From CAYGFH01 sp964356315 (GTDB lineage Bacteria; Patescibacteriota; Microgenomatia; UBA10105; UBA927), in assembly GCA_964356315.1 (NCBI GenBank), contig CAYHHA010000001.1, forward strand, positions 1 to 64,000: 64,000 bases of DNA, in the 5' to 3' direction. The position numbers and the translations under genes were made by a program. The notes beneath the pieces are model-generated. The model was not told the DNA's origin, did not search any database, and saw nothing but the letters and a program-made list of their open reading frames with translations. This document shows, in pieces, positions 43,279 through 51,896 of the stretch. Numbering within the stretch: the first letter of the stretch is position 1; every line of letters starts with the position of its first letter.

Positions 43279-44388
43279 ATGACCAAAACAACAACACTTT
43301 TTATTATATTTGGAAACCTTGGAATAGGAGGTGTGCAAAAAAAAGTAACTGATATTACTAAATTTATTGCGTCAAAAAAAGCTGAAAATGTACACATTCA
43401 CATCATACTGCGAGATAAACATACATTCGAAATACTTTCATTACTTACTACCAAAAATACATCCATACACTATCGTCCGGAAAAAAAGATATTTGGAGCA
43501 CATATTCCATTTTCACTCTACATAGCATGGAAAACTGTTCAATTGCGCCCGAACATCATTTTGACTTTTTATGATACGCTATCGGTTTTCGCAATTAGTA
43601 TTTCTAGAATACTATTTTGGAGAGATATTCGCGTAGTTCTAAACGAAGACATTCTCACATCTTTGCATGTATACTCAAAATTTAAACGAATATTAATAGA
43701 GTATTTTTATCCCCTCGCAGATCGCATCATCGTCCCAACTACTGCTATCCAAAACGATTTAATTCAAAAATATCATATCAAAAAAAAGATTATATCTATC
43801 GTGCCAAATTGGACATTGCTACGGTATAAAAGGGATTCTCGCCATAAGATATATGACATTATATATATCGGAAGATTTGAAAAACAAAAAAATATTATAT
43901 ACTTACTTTCCTGTATGAAAACTCTCATACATCGTGACCCGAGTTTTCAGGGATGTCTTGTTGGGGAGGGGAGCGAGATTGAGCATATCATCTCCTATCT
44001 CAAGACACATTCACTTCAAAACAATATTCATATATTTTCAAGTACCATAGATGTAGAAAAATATCTCTACAAATCACGCATCTTCGCGCTTAGCTCAACT
44101 TACGAGGGGATGTCAGTTGCCACACTCGAGGCCATGGCCACAGGAACTCCAGTTGTGGTAACAAACCACCCAGGAATAGACGAATATGTTTTTCACAACA
44201 AGACGGGGCTACTTGTAAATAATAAGAGTGAATTCGTCAAGTCAACCGAGCTTCTGCTATCAGATGCACGACTTCGAACTAGGCTCAAGATAAACGGATT
44301 AAACGTTATACACGAACATTTTTCAGACTCAGCAATACAATGCTATATAAACGAGCTTTTAGGGAATCAATATACGTATGAACACTAA
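43279..44388 (+). CDS. GT4 glycosyltransferase, GIGG(V)Q subfamily
   Basis: 369 residues, paralogous to the preceding gene. IIFGNLGIGGVQKKVTDI (about 9-26) is the N-terminal loop, DIIYIGRFEKQKNIIYLL (about 194-211) the start of the donor domain, and EGMSVATLE the E-x7-E, followed by ATGTPVVVTNHPGIDEYV. It lies 13 bp after the previous stop and overlaps the next gene by 11 bp. Tandem placement of paralogues suggests successive additions of similar sugars (inference). Confidence 0.88.
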   Translation: MTKTTTLFIIFGNLGIGGVQKKVTDITKFIASKKAENVHIHIILRDKHTFEILSLLTTKNTSIHYRPEKKIFGAHIPFSLYIAWKTVQLRPNIILTFYDTLSVFAISISRILFWRDIRVVLNEDILTSLHVYSKFKRILIEYFYPLADRIIVPTTAIQNDLIQKYHIKKKIISIVPNWTLLRYKRDSRHKIYDIIYIGRFEKQKNIIYLLSCMKTLIHRDPSFQGCLVGEGSEIEHIISYLKTHSLQNNIHIFSSTIDVEKYLYKSRIFALSSTYEGMSVATLEAMATGTPVVVTNHPGIDEYVFHNKTGLLVNNKSEFVKSTELLLSDARLRTRLKINGLNVIHEHFSDSAIQCYINELLGNQYTYEH

Positions 44389-45505
44389 AACCTGCTTACT
44401 CGTTTCTCCCGTCGCGACAGATGAATCAAAAAGCATGAGACTACACGCCTTGGGCATTCGTTCCATTCTCGTTTCCTCTGGTTACCAGGTAAAGATTCTC
44501 AGGGGGGCAAATGCATCCACGCCTATTTTAGCCTCGAAATTCAGAGAAATCGTACTGCGCTACATATATTACCCATTTGCTATATGCCGATCTTCTGCAT
44601 CTATTGTTCATATTATCGATCATTCGTATTGCTTTCTTGCACCCATAGTTAAACTTCTAAATAAGCACTGCATAGTCACAATTCATAACTCCATACACGA
44701 TGTGTGGAAAGATGAAACTTGGGAGAAACACACAGAGAGATCTTTTGTTCCATGGTTAAGCAAGATATTGTTTAGATTTTCTTTAAATCAAATAGCTCAT
44801 GCTGATACGATCTTTTCCGTATCTAAAGATATATCGAAATCACTTATAGCTATTGGGGTTCCAAGGGAAAAAATTATCAAAATAATTGCGCCAATATCTG
44901 ATCTGTTCTTTTCCATTCCAACACCAAAAGAGAAGCTCTATATCCAAAAAGAATTACTGCGAAAAGGAGATACCTCGTATATCCTTCATGTGGGAAACAA
45001 TGACCCAGCTCATAAAAATGTAGAGCATGTTATACGGTGTATGAAAATACTCATCGATGAAGGGATACGTGTAGTGTTTATAAAAGTCGGAGAACCCTTT
45101 TCTTTTGTGCAACAGCAACTGATTCAGTCTTTCGGCATAGATTCGAAAGTACGACATCTTGGATATCAGTCTCAAAGTGATCTTAAATGTATCTATCACT
45201 ATTCAGATATTCTTATATCTCCATCGTATTATGAGGGATATCCAGCAACCCCGATTGAGGCCTTCGTTTGCGGTCTCACTGTTATCGCTTCAGACATACC
45301 TGCGCACAGAGAGATTAAAGATGTCTGTTCATATTTTGTGAATCCGGATGATTATACATTGTCTGCCTACTTGGTCAAAAAAATACTCTCAAAGAGGCGA
45401 AATGTGGGTTTAAGAAGAGCTACTGAAAAACAAAGGGCAACACACTCACGTTGGGGAGATATCCAAAAAACCGTACTAGATTCCTATAAACTATATACAC
45501 ATTGA
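44378..45505 (+). CDS. GT4 family glycosyltransferase
   Basis: 375 residues of a different GT4 branch from its neighbours. The N-terminus has CLLVSPVATDESKSMRLHAL and the central VTIHNSIHDVWKDE acceptor-side loop. The donor domain opens with YILHVGNNDPAHKNVEHVI (about 200-218) and holds SPSYYEGYPATPIEAFVCG (about 283-301), a standard E-x7-E (EGYPATPIE), followed by LTVIASDIPAHREI. GNNDPAHKN resembles the WGNxxPxKN pattern of mannosyltransferase-like enzymes, but the sugar is not certain. It overlaps the upstream gene by 11 bp. Confidence 0.88.
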   Translation: MNTKTCLLVSPVATDESKSMRLHALGIRSILVSSGYQVKILRGANASTPILASKFREIVLRYIYYPFAICRSSASIVHIIDHSYCFLAPIVKLLNKHCIVTIHNSIHDVWKDETWEKHTERSFVPWLSKILFRFSLNQIAHADTIFSVSKDISKSLIAIGVPREKIIKIIAPISDLFFSIPTPKEKLYIQKELLRKGDTSYILHVGNNDPAHKNVEHVIRCMKILIDEGIRVVFIKVGEPFSFVQQQLIQSFGIDSKVRHLGYQSQSDLKCIYHYSDILISPSYYEGYPATPIEAFVCGLTVIASDIPAHREIKDVCSYFVNPDDYTLSAYLVKKILSKRRNVGLRRATEKQRATHSRWGDIQKTVLDSYKLYTH

Positions 45506-45567
45506 TTGAAAAATTTCATATATATGATAGGTATTTTTTATACTCCAGCTAACCTGACTATCTCAAC

Positions 45568-46644
45568 ATGAAACATCTCGATCCTATCGATATTCTCTAT
45601 TGCCATACGTGCAGTCACCCAATACAAATCTCGAGACCATATCCGAGAACTAACAATGCCATATTTCAAAACTACCTCGCCTCATGCAAGTGCTCTATAT
45701 ATCCTGTTATCTGCGGAATTTTGATATATTCAAGCACTTGCCAAACGCTCGCCTTGTGTCAGCACATTCGAAATGGCAACTATCTTCGCGCTCTAATATC
45801 TCAACTTGAACTAAATAAATTATCTAAAATTTGTTTTTCTTTCATAATAGCTCCGTACTTATGGCTTATCGCACGCTTGAACAAATCTCCAAATGAGAGA
45901 ACTAGGAATATTGTCCATATCTGTATATTATCGCTCTTACAACTTACCTCAGGAGATAGTTCGCTCTGGAGGTATTTTCTCAAAAGAGAAACACTATCTT
46001 CATACAAACTATCGCTTCTCACTTTGCCGTTTATCACAAAAAAAACTTCTGTCTATGTAGATATTGGGTGTAGCAATGGCCTTTTACTTCGAGAAGTTTC
46101 GGTCAAAAGATCCAACCTTTCAATTGTTGGCATTGATCAAACATTTATCTTTTTATTGCTTGCTAGGATCTTTATTGTTAAATCAGACACAATTCTCATC
46201 CGGTGCAGTGTCGAGGATATACCCATTGCTTCAGAGAAAGGGGATATCATATCCATAAACGACGCATGGCAATATATTCCTAAAACAAAAAGAACTATTC
46301 AAATGTTGCGGAACATTTCATCAAAAAGTGCAACGATAGTGCTATTCCATGTCTATAACCCTGAAAAGTCGAAACAGGTACTGAATGTCCAACGTCCAAC
46401 TTCAGCAAAATCCGCAATAGAGTTTTTTCAATCTGCTGGATTCACATATTTTTCCTTGCTTTCAAATAAGAAGCTATTGAGCCATCTTCATGGTGAATCA
46501 ACCATCAATCTCACGTCTATACCCATTGGTATCGTAGATATGGAATCAGACTACTCCCTTATAGTGTCAAAAAAGCCAATTGTTAAGTCTTTGCAACAAA
46601 ATAATTTGATTGAAAAAACGAATAAACACAACGCGTCCCTGTGA
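45568..46644 (+). CDS. SAM-dependent methyltransferase with N-terminal zinc ribbon, copy 2
   Basis: 358 residues, paralogous to 18898-19929. The ribbon has CHTC (C12, C15) and CKC (C40, C42) and ends YPVICGILIY, the same C-x2-C / C-x-C spacing. The helical linker with LTSGDSSLWRYFLKRE matches the other copy's YPESWSRYLRDRQ. The methyltransferase domain carries VYVDIGCSNGLLL (about 161-173, motif I with CSN in place of the usual CGT/CGS), then IVGIDQTFIFLLLARIF. The DIISINDAWQYI segment is motif IV-like. It closes the rightward run begun at 42183, 62 bp after the previous gene. Confidence 0.78.
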   Translation: MKHLDPIDILYCHTCSHPIQISRPYPRTNNAIFQNYLASCKCSIYPVICGILIYSSTCQTLALCQHIRNGNYLRALISQLELNKLSKICFSFIIAPYLWLIARLNKSPNERTRNIVHICILSLLQLTSGDSSLWRYFLKRETLSSYKLSLLTLPFITKKTSVYVDIGCSNGLLLREVSVKRSNLSIVGIDQTFIFLLLARIFIVKSDTILIRCSVEDIPIASEKGDIISINDAWQYIPKTKRTIQMLRNISSKSATIVLFHVYNPEKSKQVLNVQRPTSAKSAIEFFQSAGFTYFSLLSNKKLLSHLHGESTINLTSIPIGIVDMESDYSLIVSKKPIVKSLQQNNLIEKTNKHNASL

Positions 46645-46651
46645 ATTCCTC

Positions 46652-47386
46652 TTAAAATATAGGACTATCTGCATGAGAAATTATAGCCTCTGGATACGTA
46701 GTTTTTTTGGGAAACAATCCCGGGATCTGAGATGTGTAACTGGAGATTGCCAACCTCTTTTGATCACTCATAGGTTGAAGAGATTTTTTGCAGAATAATA
46801 TTTCCCGTATGAATTTCATTCTCCAGTTACGAATCTTTAACGCATAGGGATAATCAACATAATAGTAAATACCATTTTTGGAAAAGTTTTTTTCAACACA
46901 TCTTCGCAGAATCGTATGATCGACATGACTGCCAATTCCCTGGGGGACAACTGCTATATCGAATTGTGACCATTGTGCTAATCGTCGTGAAAGGGATGTT
47001 TCTAGCGGTTTATCGAAAGGGGATAGTGCTCCTGAAAAAATGTCCCGAAATGAATTATAGATAAGAGCGCCATCATGAGCACGGAACCCAGCGTCAACGA
47101 AATCTAGATACTCCAAGGGAATATCGAGATACTTCATAGCCTTTGCGTCTTCTTCTTTTCTAAGTTTCTCATATTCTATTGGTCGTAAGCCACAGATACC
47201 TGAGTATTTCTTTACATCTTTTGAGATCTTTCGGCTTGAAAAGGATGTAAAAACTGTGACCACCTGCACATAATGCCCCGCTTCTTTCCATCGCTGAATA
47301 TGATCAAAGACATCCAAAATCGCATCATCAAGGTGTGGAGAAAACACTATAATTTTTTTTCGATCTTTTCGATTTGATATGCTCAT
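46652..47386 (-). CDS. PIG-L/LmbE family deacetylase, copy 2
   Basis: 244 residues. VFSPHLDDAILDVFDHI (about 14-30) supplies the first zinc ligands and GIGSHVDHTILRRCVE (about 155-170) the rest. The C-terminus YTSQIPGLFP matches YTSQMKGLFP of the copy at 15579-16358, so the two are paralogues. Deacetylation of an N-acetylated sugar on a lipid-linked intermediate or nucleotide sugar is the family role. It is next to a GalE-type epimerase on the same strand, 22 bp apart. Confidence 0.85.
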   Translation of the reverse strand: MSISNRKDRKKIIVFSPHLDDAILDVFDHIQRWKEAGHYVQVVTVFTSFSSRKISKDVKKYSGICGLRPIEYEKLRKEEDAKAMKYLDIPLEYLDFVDAGFRAHDGALIYNSFRDIFSGALSPFDKPLETSLSRRLAQWSQFDIAVVPQGIGSHVDHTILRRCVEKNFSKNGIYYYVDYPYALKIRNWRMKFIREILFCKKSLQPMSDQKRLAISSYTSQIPGLFPKKTTYPEAIISHADSPIF

Positions 47387-47408
47387 ATGTATATTGTGTG
47401 CTGAAGAT

Positions 47409-48407
47409 TCAACATATGGGATATTTCAAATCGTTCACGTGTCTATAGTTTTTTAAAATACTTTCCACTATCAATGCAATGTTTGATGAAATGGGAGACC
47501 AACCAAGGATATTTTTTGCTAAACGTATGCTCGCGATCGAGCTTGGTACTTCATATTCCCGCCCTGACTCGAGTGACAAGGCGATACACTTACCATACTT
47601 ACGCTCTATGGTCTGAATGACCTCCATGTTTGTTGTTCCTATTCCGCTTCCTATGTTTACTAGCAATGGGCTATAACCCTTCACATTGTCTTGTAAAACC
47701 AATAAAAACGCCCGTATCACATCTGATATATGAACGTGATCTCGCAGTGCAGAACCATCTTTTGTTGGAAAATGAGATCCATATATTGGCAATACCGGTT
47801 GAATCCCCTCGAGGGTACGCACCGCCGAAAGTAGCAGGGTTTTTTTATTCACAGTCCTTTGCGTCAATGGAACTCCGTTAATAAACCCGCCTACATTAAA
47901 TAAGCGAAATATTACAACATTTATTCCGTCTTCTAGGGAAGCTCTCTTGAGTTTTTTTTCAAATGCAAACTTGGCCCGCCCATATTCGCTCAGTGGATGA
48001 CATATGCCAGCTTCTTTCGCTTTGCCGATAGTATTTCCGTACACAGCGGCACTGGAAGCAAAAACTATAGACGAGCATCCGTGTTTTTTCATTGCGGCAA
48101 GGACATTCGCGCCTCCTTGAATGGTTATATCCGAAACGTCCTTCTCAAAAAAACCTTTATCAGTCACTTCTGAAATAGCAGCAAGGTGAACCACGCGGTG
48201 TGGAGTTGTTTTTGAAAAGACCTTCATCACTTCCGAAAGCTTTCTTACGTCCCCAAAGACATACTGAGCCCCGCACTCTAATAAATCCGGATGAGGGTGG
48301 GATACGTCAAAAATCATAACTTCCTGATGCTGTTGCAACAATGCATGTGTCAGATGACTTCCGATGTACCCGGATCCGCCAGTTATTAATATAGTTTTAC
48401 TATTCAT
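47409..48407 (-). CDS. GalE-type NAD-dependent sugar epimerase, copy 2
   Basis: 332 residues. ILITGGSGYIGSHL (about 6-19) is the NAD loop. FASSAAVYGNT gives the catalytic Ser region, SEYGRAKFAFEKK (about 139-151) the Tyr-x3-Lys, and DGSALRDHVHISDV and VNIGSGIGTTNMEVI the GalE C-terminal blocks. It is paralogous to 33628-34623. An extended -10 TGGTATACT lies 12 nt before the start on the minus strand. Which hexose pair it interconverts is not decided by sequence. Confidence 0.87.
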   Translation of the reverse strand: MNSKTILITGGSGYIGSHLTHALLQQHQEVMIFDVSHPHPDLLECGAQYVFGDVRKLSEVMKVFSKTTPHRVVHLAAISEVTDKGFFEKDVSDITIQGGANVLAAMKKHGCSSIVFASSAAVYGNTIGKAKEAGICHPLSEYGRAKFAFEKKLKRASLEDGINVVIFRLFNVGGFINGVPLTQRTVNKKTLLLSAVRTLEGIQPVLPIYGSHFPTKDGSALRDHVHISDVIRAFLLVLQDNVKGYSPLLVNIGSGIGTTNMEVIQTIERKYGKCIALSLESGREYEVPSSIASIRLAKNILGWSPISSNIALIVESILKNYRHVNDLKYPIC

Positions 48408-48500
48408 AAATATGAGGAAAGTATACCAGACCCTCTGGTTTACTTATGCATTTTGCAATGAGTGGGATCAATACTCTAATTCTAAATACGCAAAATTTAG

Positions 48501-48506
48501 TATAAT
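48501..48506 (+). promoter_or_regulatory. Consensus -10 box, leaderless promoter candidate
   Basis: TATAAT at 48501-48506 ends 6 nt before ATG 48513, so the expected transcription start falls on the A of the start codon. There is no clear -35 at the usual distance and no Shine-Dalgarno sequence. Confidence 0.55.
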
Positions 48507-48512
48507 ATAGCT

Positions 48513-49550
48513 ATGATAATTTGTGTTACTGGTGCCAACGGCCTTATTGGCTCATCAGTTTGTGAATCTCTTATTGCAGGAAATACCGTGATTGGTATAG
48601 ATAACAATATGCGAGAGACTTTCTTCGGGAAAGAGGGTAGCACTAAAAAGCAACGACTCAGTTTACTAAAACATAAGAATTATCTTCAAAAGGATATTGA
48701 TATAAGAGACAAATCCGCTCTGAAAGACCTTTTTAATTCTGTGAAAATAGATGCGGTTTTTCACTGTGCCGCGCAACCAAGTCATGACAAGGCAAAGGAA
48801 ATGATCCAAACAGATTTTGAAATTAATACAATTGGAACCCTAAATATACTTGAGGAGCTTTACAGAACAAATCATCAGGGCAGTTTCATTTTCACCAGCA
48901 CAAATAAAGTTTATGGTGATAATCCTAATCGTATTGCTCTTACGGAACAGGAGACTCGATTTGCATTCAAGGATTCATCTTTCGAAGGATTTACTGAAAC
49001 GTGTTCAACAGATAATTGTACACACTCTTTCTTTGGAGCAAGCAAGCTTGCTGCTGATACCTATACGCAAGAATATGGGAGATGCCTCGGCCTCAACACC
49101 ACTGTTTTACGACTTGGATGTGTGACCGGTGCGCATCATGCTGGCGTTAAACTTCATGGGTTCTTATCTTTTCTCATCAAGTCACTAGTTAGCACCAATT
49201 CTTATGAAATTATCGGATACAAAGGAAAACAGGTTCGTGATCAAATTCATGTAAATGATGTCTCTGGAGCGTGCATAGCGATACTTAATAATCCAACTAG
49301 GGGAGAGGTTTTTAATCTGGGCGGGGGGACGGAAAACAGCGCTTCTATAATTGAACTTATTTCTCTAATCAGCAAAAAACTACACTCCAGCCCTACAATT
49401 ACCTATGTTGACACGCCTCGGATCGGTGATCATATATGCTATATTACCGATACATTCAAGTTCAGGAGACATTTTCCTACATGGAAGATTAGTAGGTCAC
49501 TTGAAAGCATAGTGGACGAGCTTATTGCGTATGAATTATCTACAAAATAA
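48513..49550 (+). CDS. CDP-paratose 2-epimerase-like (Tyv-type) NAD-dependent epimerase
   Basis: 345 residues. ICVTGANGLIGSSVCE (about 3-18) is the NAD loop. The Tyv signature blocks are IDNNMRETFFG, CAAQPSHDKAKEM, FTSTNKVYGDNPN (about 127-139), GRCLGLNTTVLRLGC, GYKGKQVRDQIHVNDV and FNLGGG. The catalytic Tyr-x3-Lys block reads HSFFGASK; Tyr of Salmonella Tyv is Phe here. Many members of this wider subgroup share FGASK, so the reaction may differ from C2 epimerisation of CDP-paratose. No CDP-sugar pathway genes are seen in the window. Confidence 0.83.
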   Translation: MIICVTGANGLIGSSVCESLIAGNTVIGIDNNMRETFFGKEGSTKKQRLSLLKHKNYLQKDIDIRDKSALKDLFNSVKIDAVFHCAAQPSHDKAKEMIQTDFEINTIGTLNILEELYRTNHQGSFIFTSTNKVYGDNPNRIALTEQETRFAFKDSSFEGFTETCSTDNCTHSFFGASKLAADTYTQEYGRCLGLNTTVLRLGCVTGAHHAGVKLHGFLSFLIKSLVSTNSYEIIGYKGKQVRDQIHVNDVSGACIAILNNPTRGEVFNLGGGTENSASIIELISLISKKLHSSPTITYVDTPRIGDHICYITDTFKFRRHFPTWKISRSLESIVDELIAYELSTK

Positions 49551-50298
49551 TACTAGTATACTTGGCGTAAAAATATCTCCACTGAGCTATAAAAAAACAC
49601 TTGCGTGTATAACTGATTATATTGATTCACACAAAAAAGGGTATATATGCGTGTCAGCTGTTCATTTGGTGATGGAGTGCCAAAATAATGAATATCTTAA
49701 AGAGGGAGTTAATGAGGCGACGCTGATTACCCCTGACGGCCTGCCACTTGTATGGATATTGCAACGTAGAAAACTAGCAACAGATCGCATCTATGGCCCT
49801 GACTTAATGCTTGCTATCTGTCAAACTGCAGAGAGGGAGAAGTGGCGAATATTTTTATTAGGCGGATCTACGGGACAGTCACATGTGCTTCAACGAAAGT
49901 TGCGAAATTTATTTCCTCAATTGAGGATTGTCGGAAATCTAGATACTCCAAATAGAATTTTTTTAAAAAATGAGGGCGAGAAAGCGATATCATTGATAAA
50001 CGCATCAAATGCTCATGTGGTTTTCGTCGGCTTAGGTTGTCCTACCCAAGAATTATGGATGATTCAAAATCGCAACAAACTGAATTCAAATATGCTTATC
50101 GGTGTTGGAGCAGCATTTGATTATATTTCTGAATTTAAAAAACATGCCCCAAGATGGATACGGGAAAACGGTTTTGAATGGCTTTTCAGATTAGTTCAAG
50201 AGCCGAGAAGATTATGGCGACGATATTTAATTTTAAATGTTAAATTTATTTTTGAAATTATCAGAACACACTCATATAAGAAAATTCCCACGACATAA
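49531..50298 (+). CDS. WecG/TagA/CpsF family glycosyltransferase (GT26)
   Basis: 255 residues from ATG 49531, overlapping the epimerase gene by 20 bp. Conserved blocks are SAVHLVMECQNN, TPDGLPLVW, YGPDLMLA (about 88-95), FLLGGSTGQSHVLQRKL, VFVGLGCPTQELWM (about 165-178), and the membrane-binding tail APRWIRENGFEWLFRL with EPRRLWRRYL. Family members add the second sugar (ManNAc, ManNAcA or Glc) to undecaprenyl-PP-linked HexNAc. It lies tail-to-tail with the priming transferase at 50339, so both early assembly steps are adjacent. Confidence 0.92.
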   Translation: MNYLQNNTSILGVKISPLSYKKTLACITDYIDSHKKGYICVSAVHLVMECQNNEYLKEGVNEATLITPDGLPLVWILQRRKLATDRIYGPDLMLAICQTAEREKWRIFLLGGSTGQSHVLQRKLRNLFPQLRIVGNLDTPNRIFLKNEGEKAISLINASNAHVVFVGLGCPTQELWMIQNRNKLNSNMLIGVGAAFDYISEFKKHAPRWIRENGFEWLFRLVQEPRRLWRRYLILNVKFIFEIIRTHSYKKIPTT

Positions 50299-50338
50299 AA
50301 ACGGATATATCTTACTTCAACTCATGTGCAGAGATTTG

Positions 50339-50956
50339 CTAAGCCCTCGGTCTATAAGAGTGATTGAAACTTGCTTGAAGTTCTTGAACGAACATACGCA
50401 AGAAGAGAATCAAAACAGAGAAAAAAAGACGAGAGTCATAAAAAAATGACTTTTGAGACTTATACTCGATATCACTTTTCATCCAAGCATCAAAACTCAT
50501 GGAGTGATATCCATGAATAATCCATGGGGAAATAATACCGGGAACGATAGAATGACGAACTTGTTGCCATTTCCTCAATCTCCTTGCTTCATCGATGGGA
50601 AGCGGGCGTGGGCCAATGAGTGCCATATCGCCTTTGATTACATTCCAAAGCTGGGGTAATTCATCCAGTCCAGTATGAGCTAAAAAAAGCCCAACTCTCG
50701 TAAATCTCGGATCATTTTTTATCTTAAATACTGGCCCATCTGCTTCATTATACTTTACTAGATGTTTTTTTTGCGCTTCGCTACCAATCACCATAGTACG
50801 AAATTTATAAATCTCAAACGCTCTTCCATTCTTTCCTATACGGCTTTGATGAAAGATAATGGGGAAGCCCTCAAAAAGAACAACACACACCGATATGATA
50901 AAAAATATGGGCGAAGATAGTAGTAGTAACACTACGGTAAAAACGAAATGGATCAT
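50339..50956 (-). CDS. Priming undecaprenyl-phosphate sugar phosphotransferase (WcaJ/WbaP type)
   Basis: 205 residues, the single-domain monotopic form. One N-terminal hydrophobic hairpin (about 4-28) is followed by the catalytic domain: SRIGKNGRAFEIYKFRTM (about 38-55), NEADGPVFKIKNDP (about 70-83), GLDELPQLWNVIKGDMAL and IGPRPLPIDE (about 92-120), then IVPGIISPW. It transfers a sugar-1-phosphate to undecaprenyl phosphate at the inner face and starts glycan assembly. It is the only intact copy; a broken one lies at 4312-4646. Usual family members read GITG-W; ISPW here is a minor variation. Confidence 0.93.
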   Translation of the reverse strand: MIHFVFTVVLLLLSSPIFFIISVCVVLFEGFPIIFHQSRIGKNGRAFEIYKFRTMVIGSEAQKKHLVKYNEADGPVFKIKNDPRFTRVGLFLAHTGLDELPQLWNVIKGDMALIGPRPLPIDEARRLRKWQQVRHSIVPGIISPWIIHGYHSMSFDAWMKSDIEYKSQKSFFYDSRLFFSVLILFLRMFVQELQASFNHSYRPRA

Positions 50957-51093
50957 AATACATATAGTATAGTAGCATTTTACCTCGTAATCTTCGATAT
51001 GTATCGTTTCAGAGCATAAAAAGAAATTCTGGGCAGATTCAGAAAAACTGTATTATAATGTGTTTCGATATCTATAAATACGGCACCTAACTC

Positions 51094-51873
51094 ATGAACT
51101 TTCAGTTAATAAATAGAATATTATTAAAATATAAATATTTCGGACTCCGGAAAATATGTTTTATTCTTCGACGAATATACGAATATGTATCAGATTTTCT
51201 AGTTGATACGACCGGCATATTTTCTATTAATCATCAATCACTCATAAAACGACATGTGGGCAGACTGCTGATTTCAGAGTACGCGGGAGACGAGGGACAT
51301 AATACCAACTTCCAACAGTTCTTTTTAGGTTTTGGTCTTATTCACTATAGCTATGTTAGAAACATTAAACCCGCTCATATATTATGCGTCGGTTCACGCA
51401 TGGGGTATATACCAGCGATTCTTGCGCTGGCATGCAAAGATAACGGAACAGGCCATGTGGATTTTGTTGACGCCGGATATGATCGTGACAATATAAAAAA
51501 TAACTGGAGTGGCACTGGGTTTTGGAAAAAAAACGACCCTAACAAACATTTTTCGAAATTACGAATTTCTAATTACATTACCACCCATGTGATGACAACA
51601 CAGGAATATGCCGATACATATCCTAAACGCACCTATGAGTATATTTATATAGATGGTGATCATTCTTACAAAGGAGTCTCACTGGACTATTCCTTGTTTT
51701 GGCCAATGCTGTCTAACAAAGGGTTTATGGTATTTCACGACGTGCATGTTAAATGGACAAAAAATCTTGGGAGATTTGGAGTATGGAGGCTTTGGAGAGA
51801 GTTAAAAAATAAAAATAAAATAATTTTTCCTTTCCCTGAAGATTCAGGGCTTGGCATTTTGCAAAAAATATAA
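51094..51873 (+). CDS. Class I methyltransferase, Methyltransf_24-like, copy 2
   Basis: 259 residues, paralogous to 21370-22107. HILCVGSRMGYIPAILALAC (about 96-115), FVDAGYDRDN, IYIDGDHSYKGVSLDYSLFW (about 184-203), MVFHDVHVKW and the final GLGILQK match block for block. The first 70 residues are basic and aromatic and differ from copy 1, so they may set the acceptor. A TATAAT is seen about 35 nt upstream of the ATG in the 137-bp intergenic gap. Confidence 0.83.
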   Translation: MNFQLINRILLKYKYFGLRKICFILRRIYEYVSDFLVDTTGIFSINHQSLIKRHVGRLLISEYAGDEGHNTNFQQFFLGFGLIHYSYVRNIKPAHILCVGSRMGYIPAILALACKDNGTGHVDFVDAGYDRDNIKNNWSGTGFWKKNDPNKHFSKLRISNYITTHVMTTQEYADTYPKRTYEYIYIDGDHSYKGVSLDYSLFWPMLSNKGFMVFHDVHVKWTKNLGRFGVWRLWRELKNKNKIIFPFPEDSGLGILQKI

Positions 51874-51896
51874 CACCTATCTTAACCCAATATTCT

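Noticed and set aside
50957..51093. tRNA or small RNA in the 137-bp gap
   Set aside because: No cloverleaf or conserved T-loop sequence was found; it holds only AT-rich promoter-like sequence.
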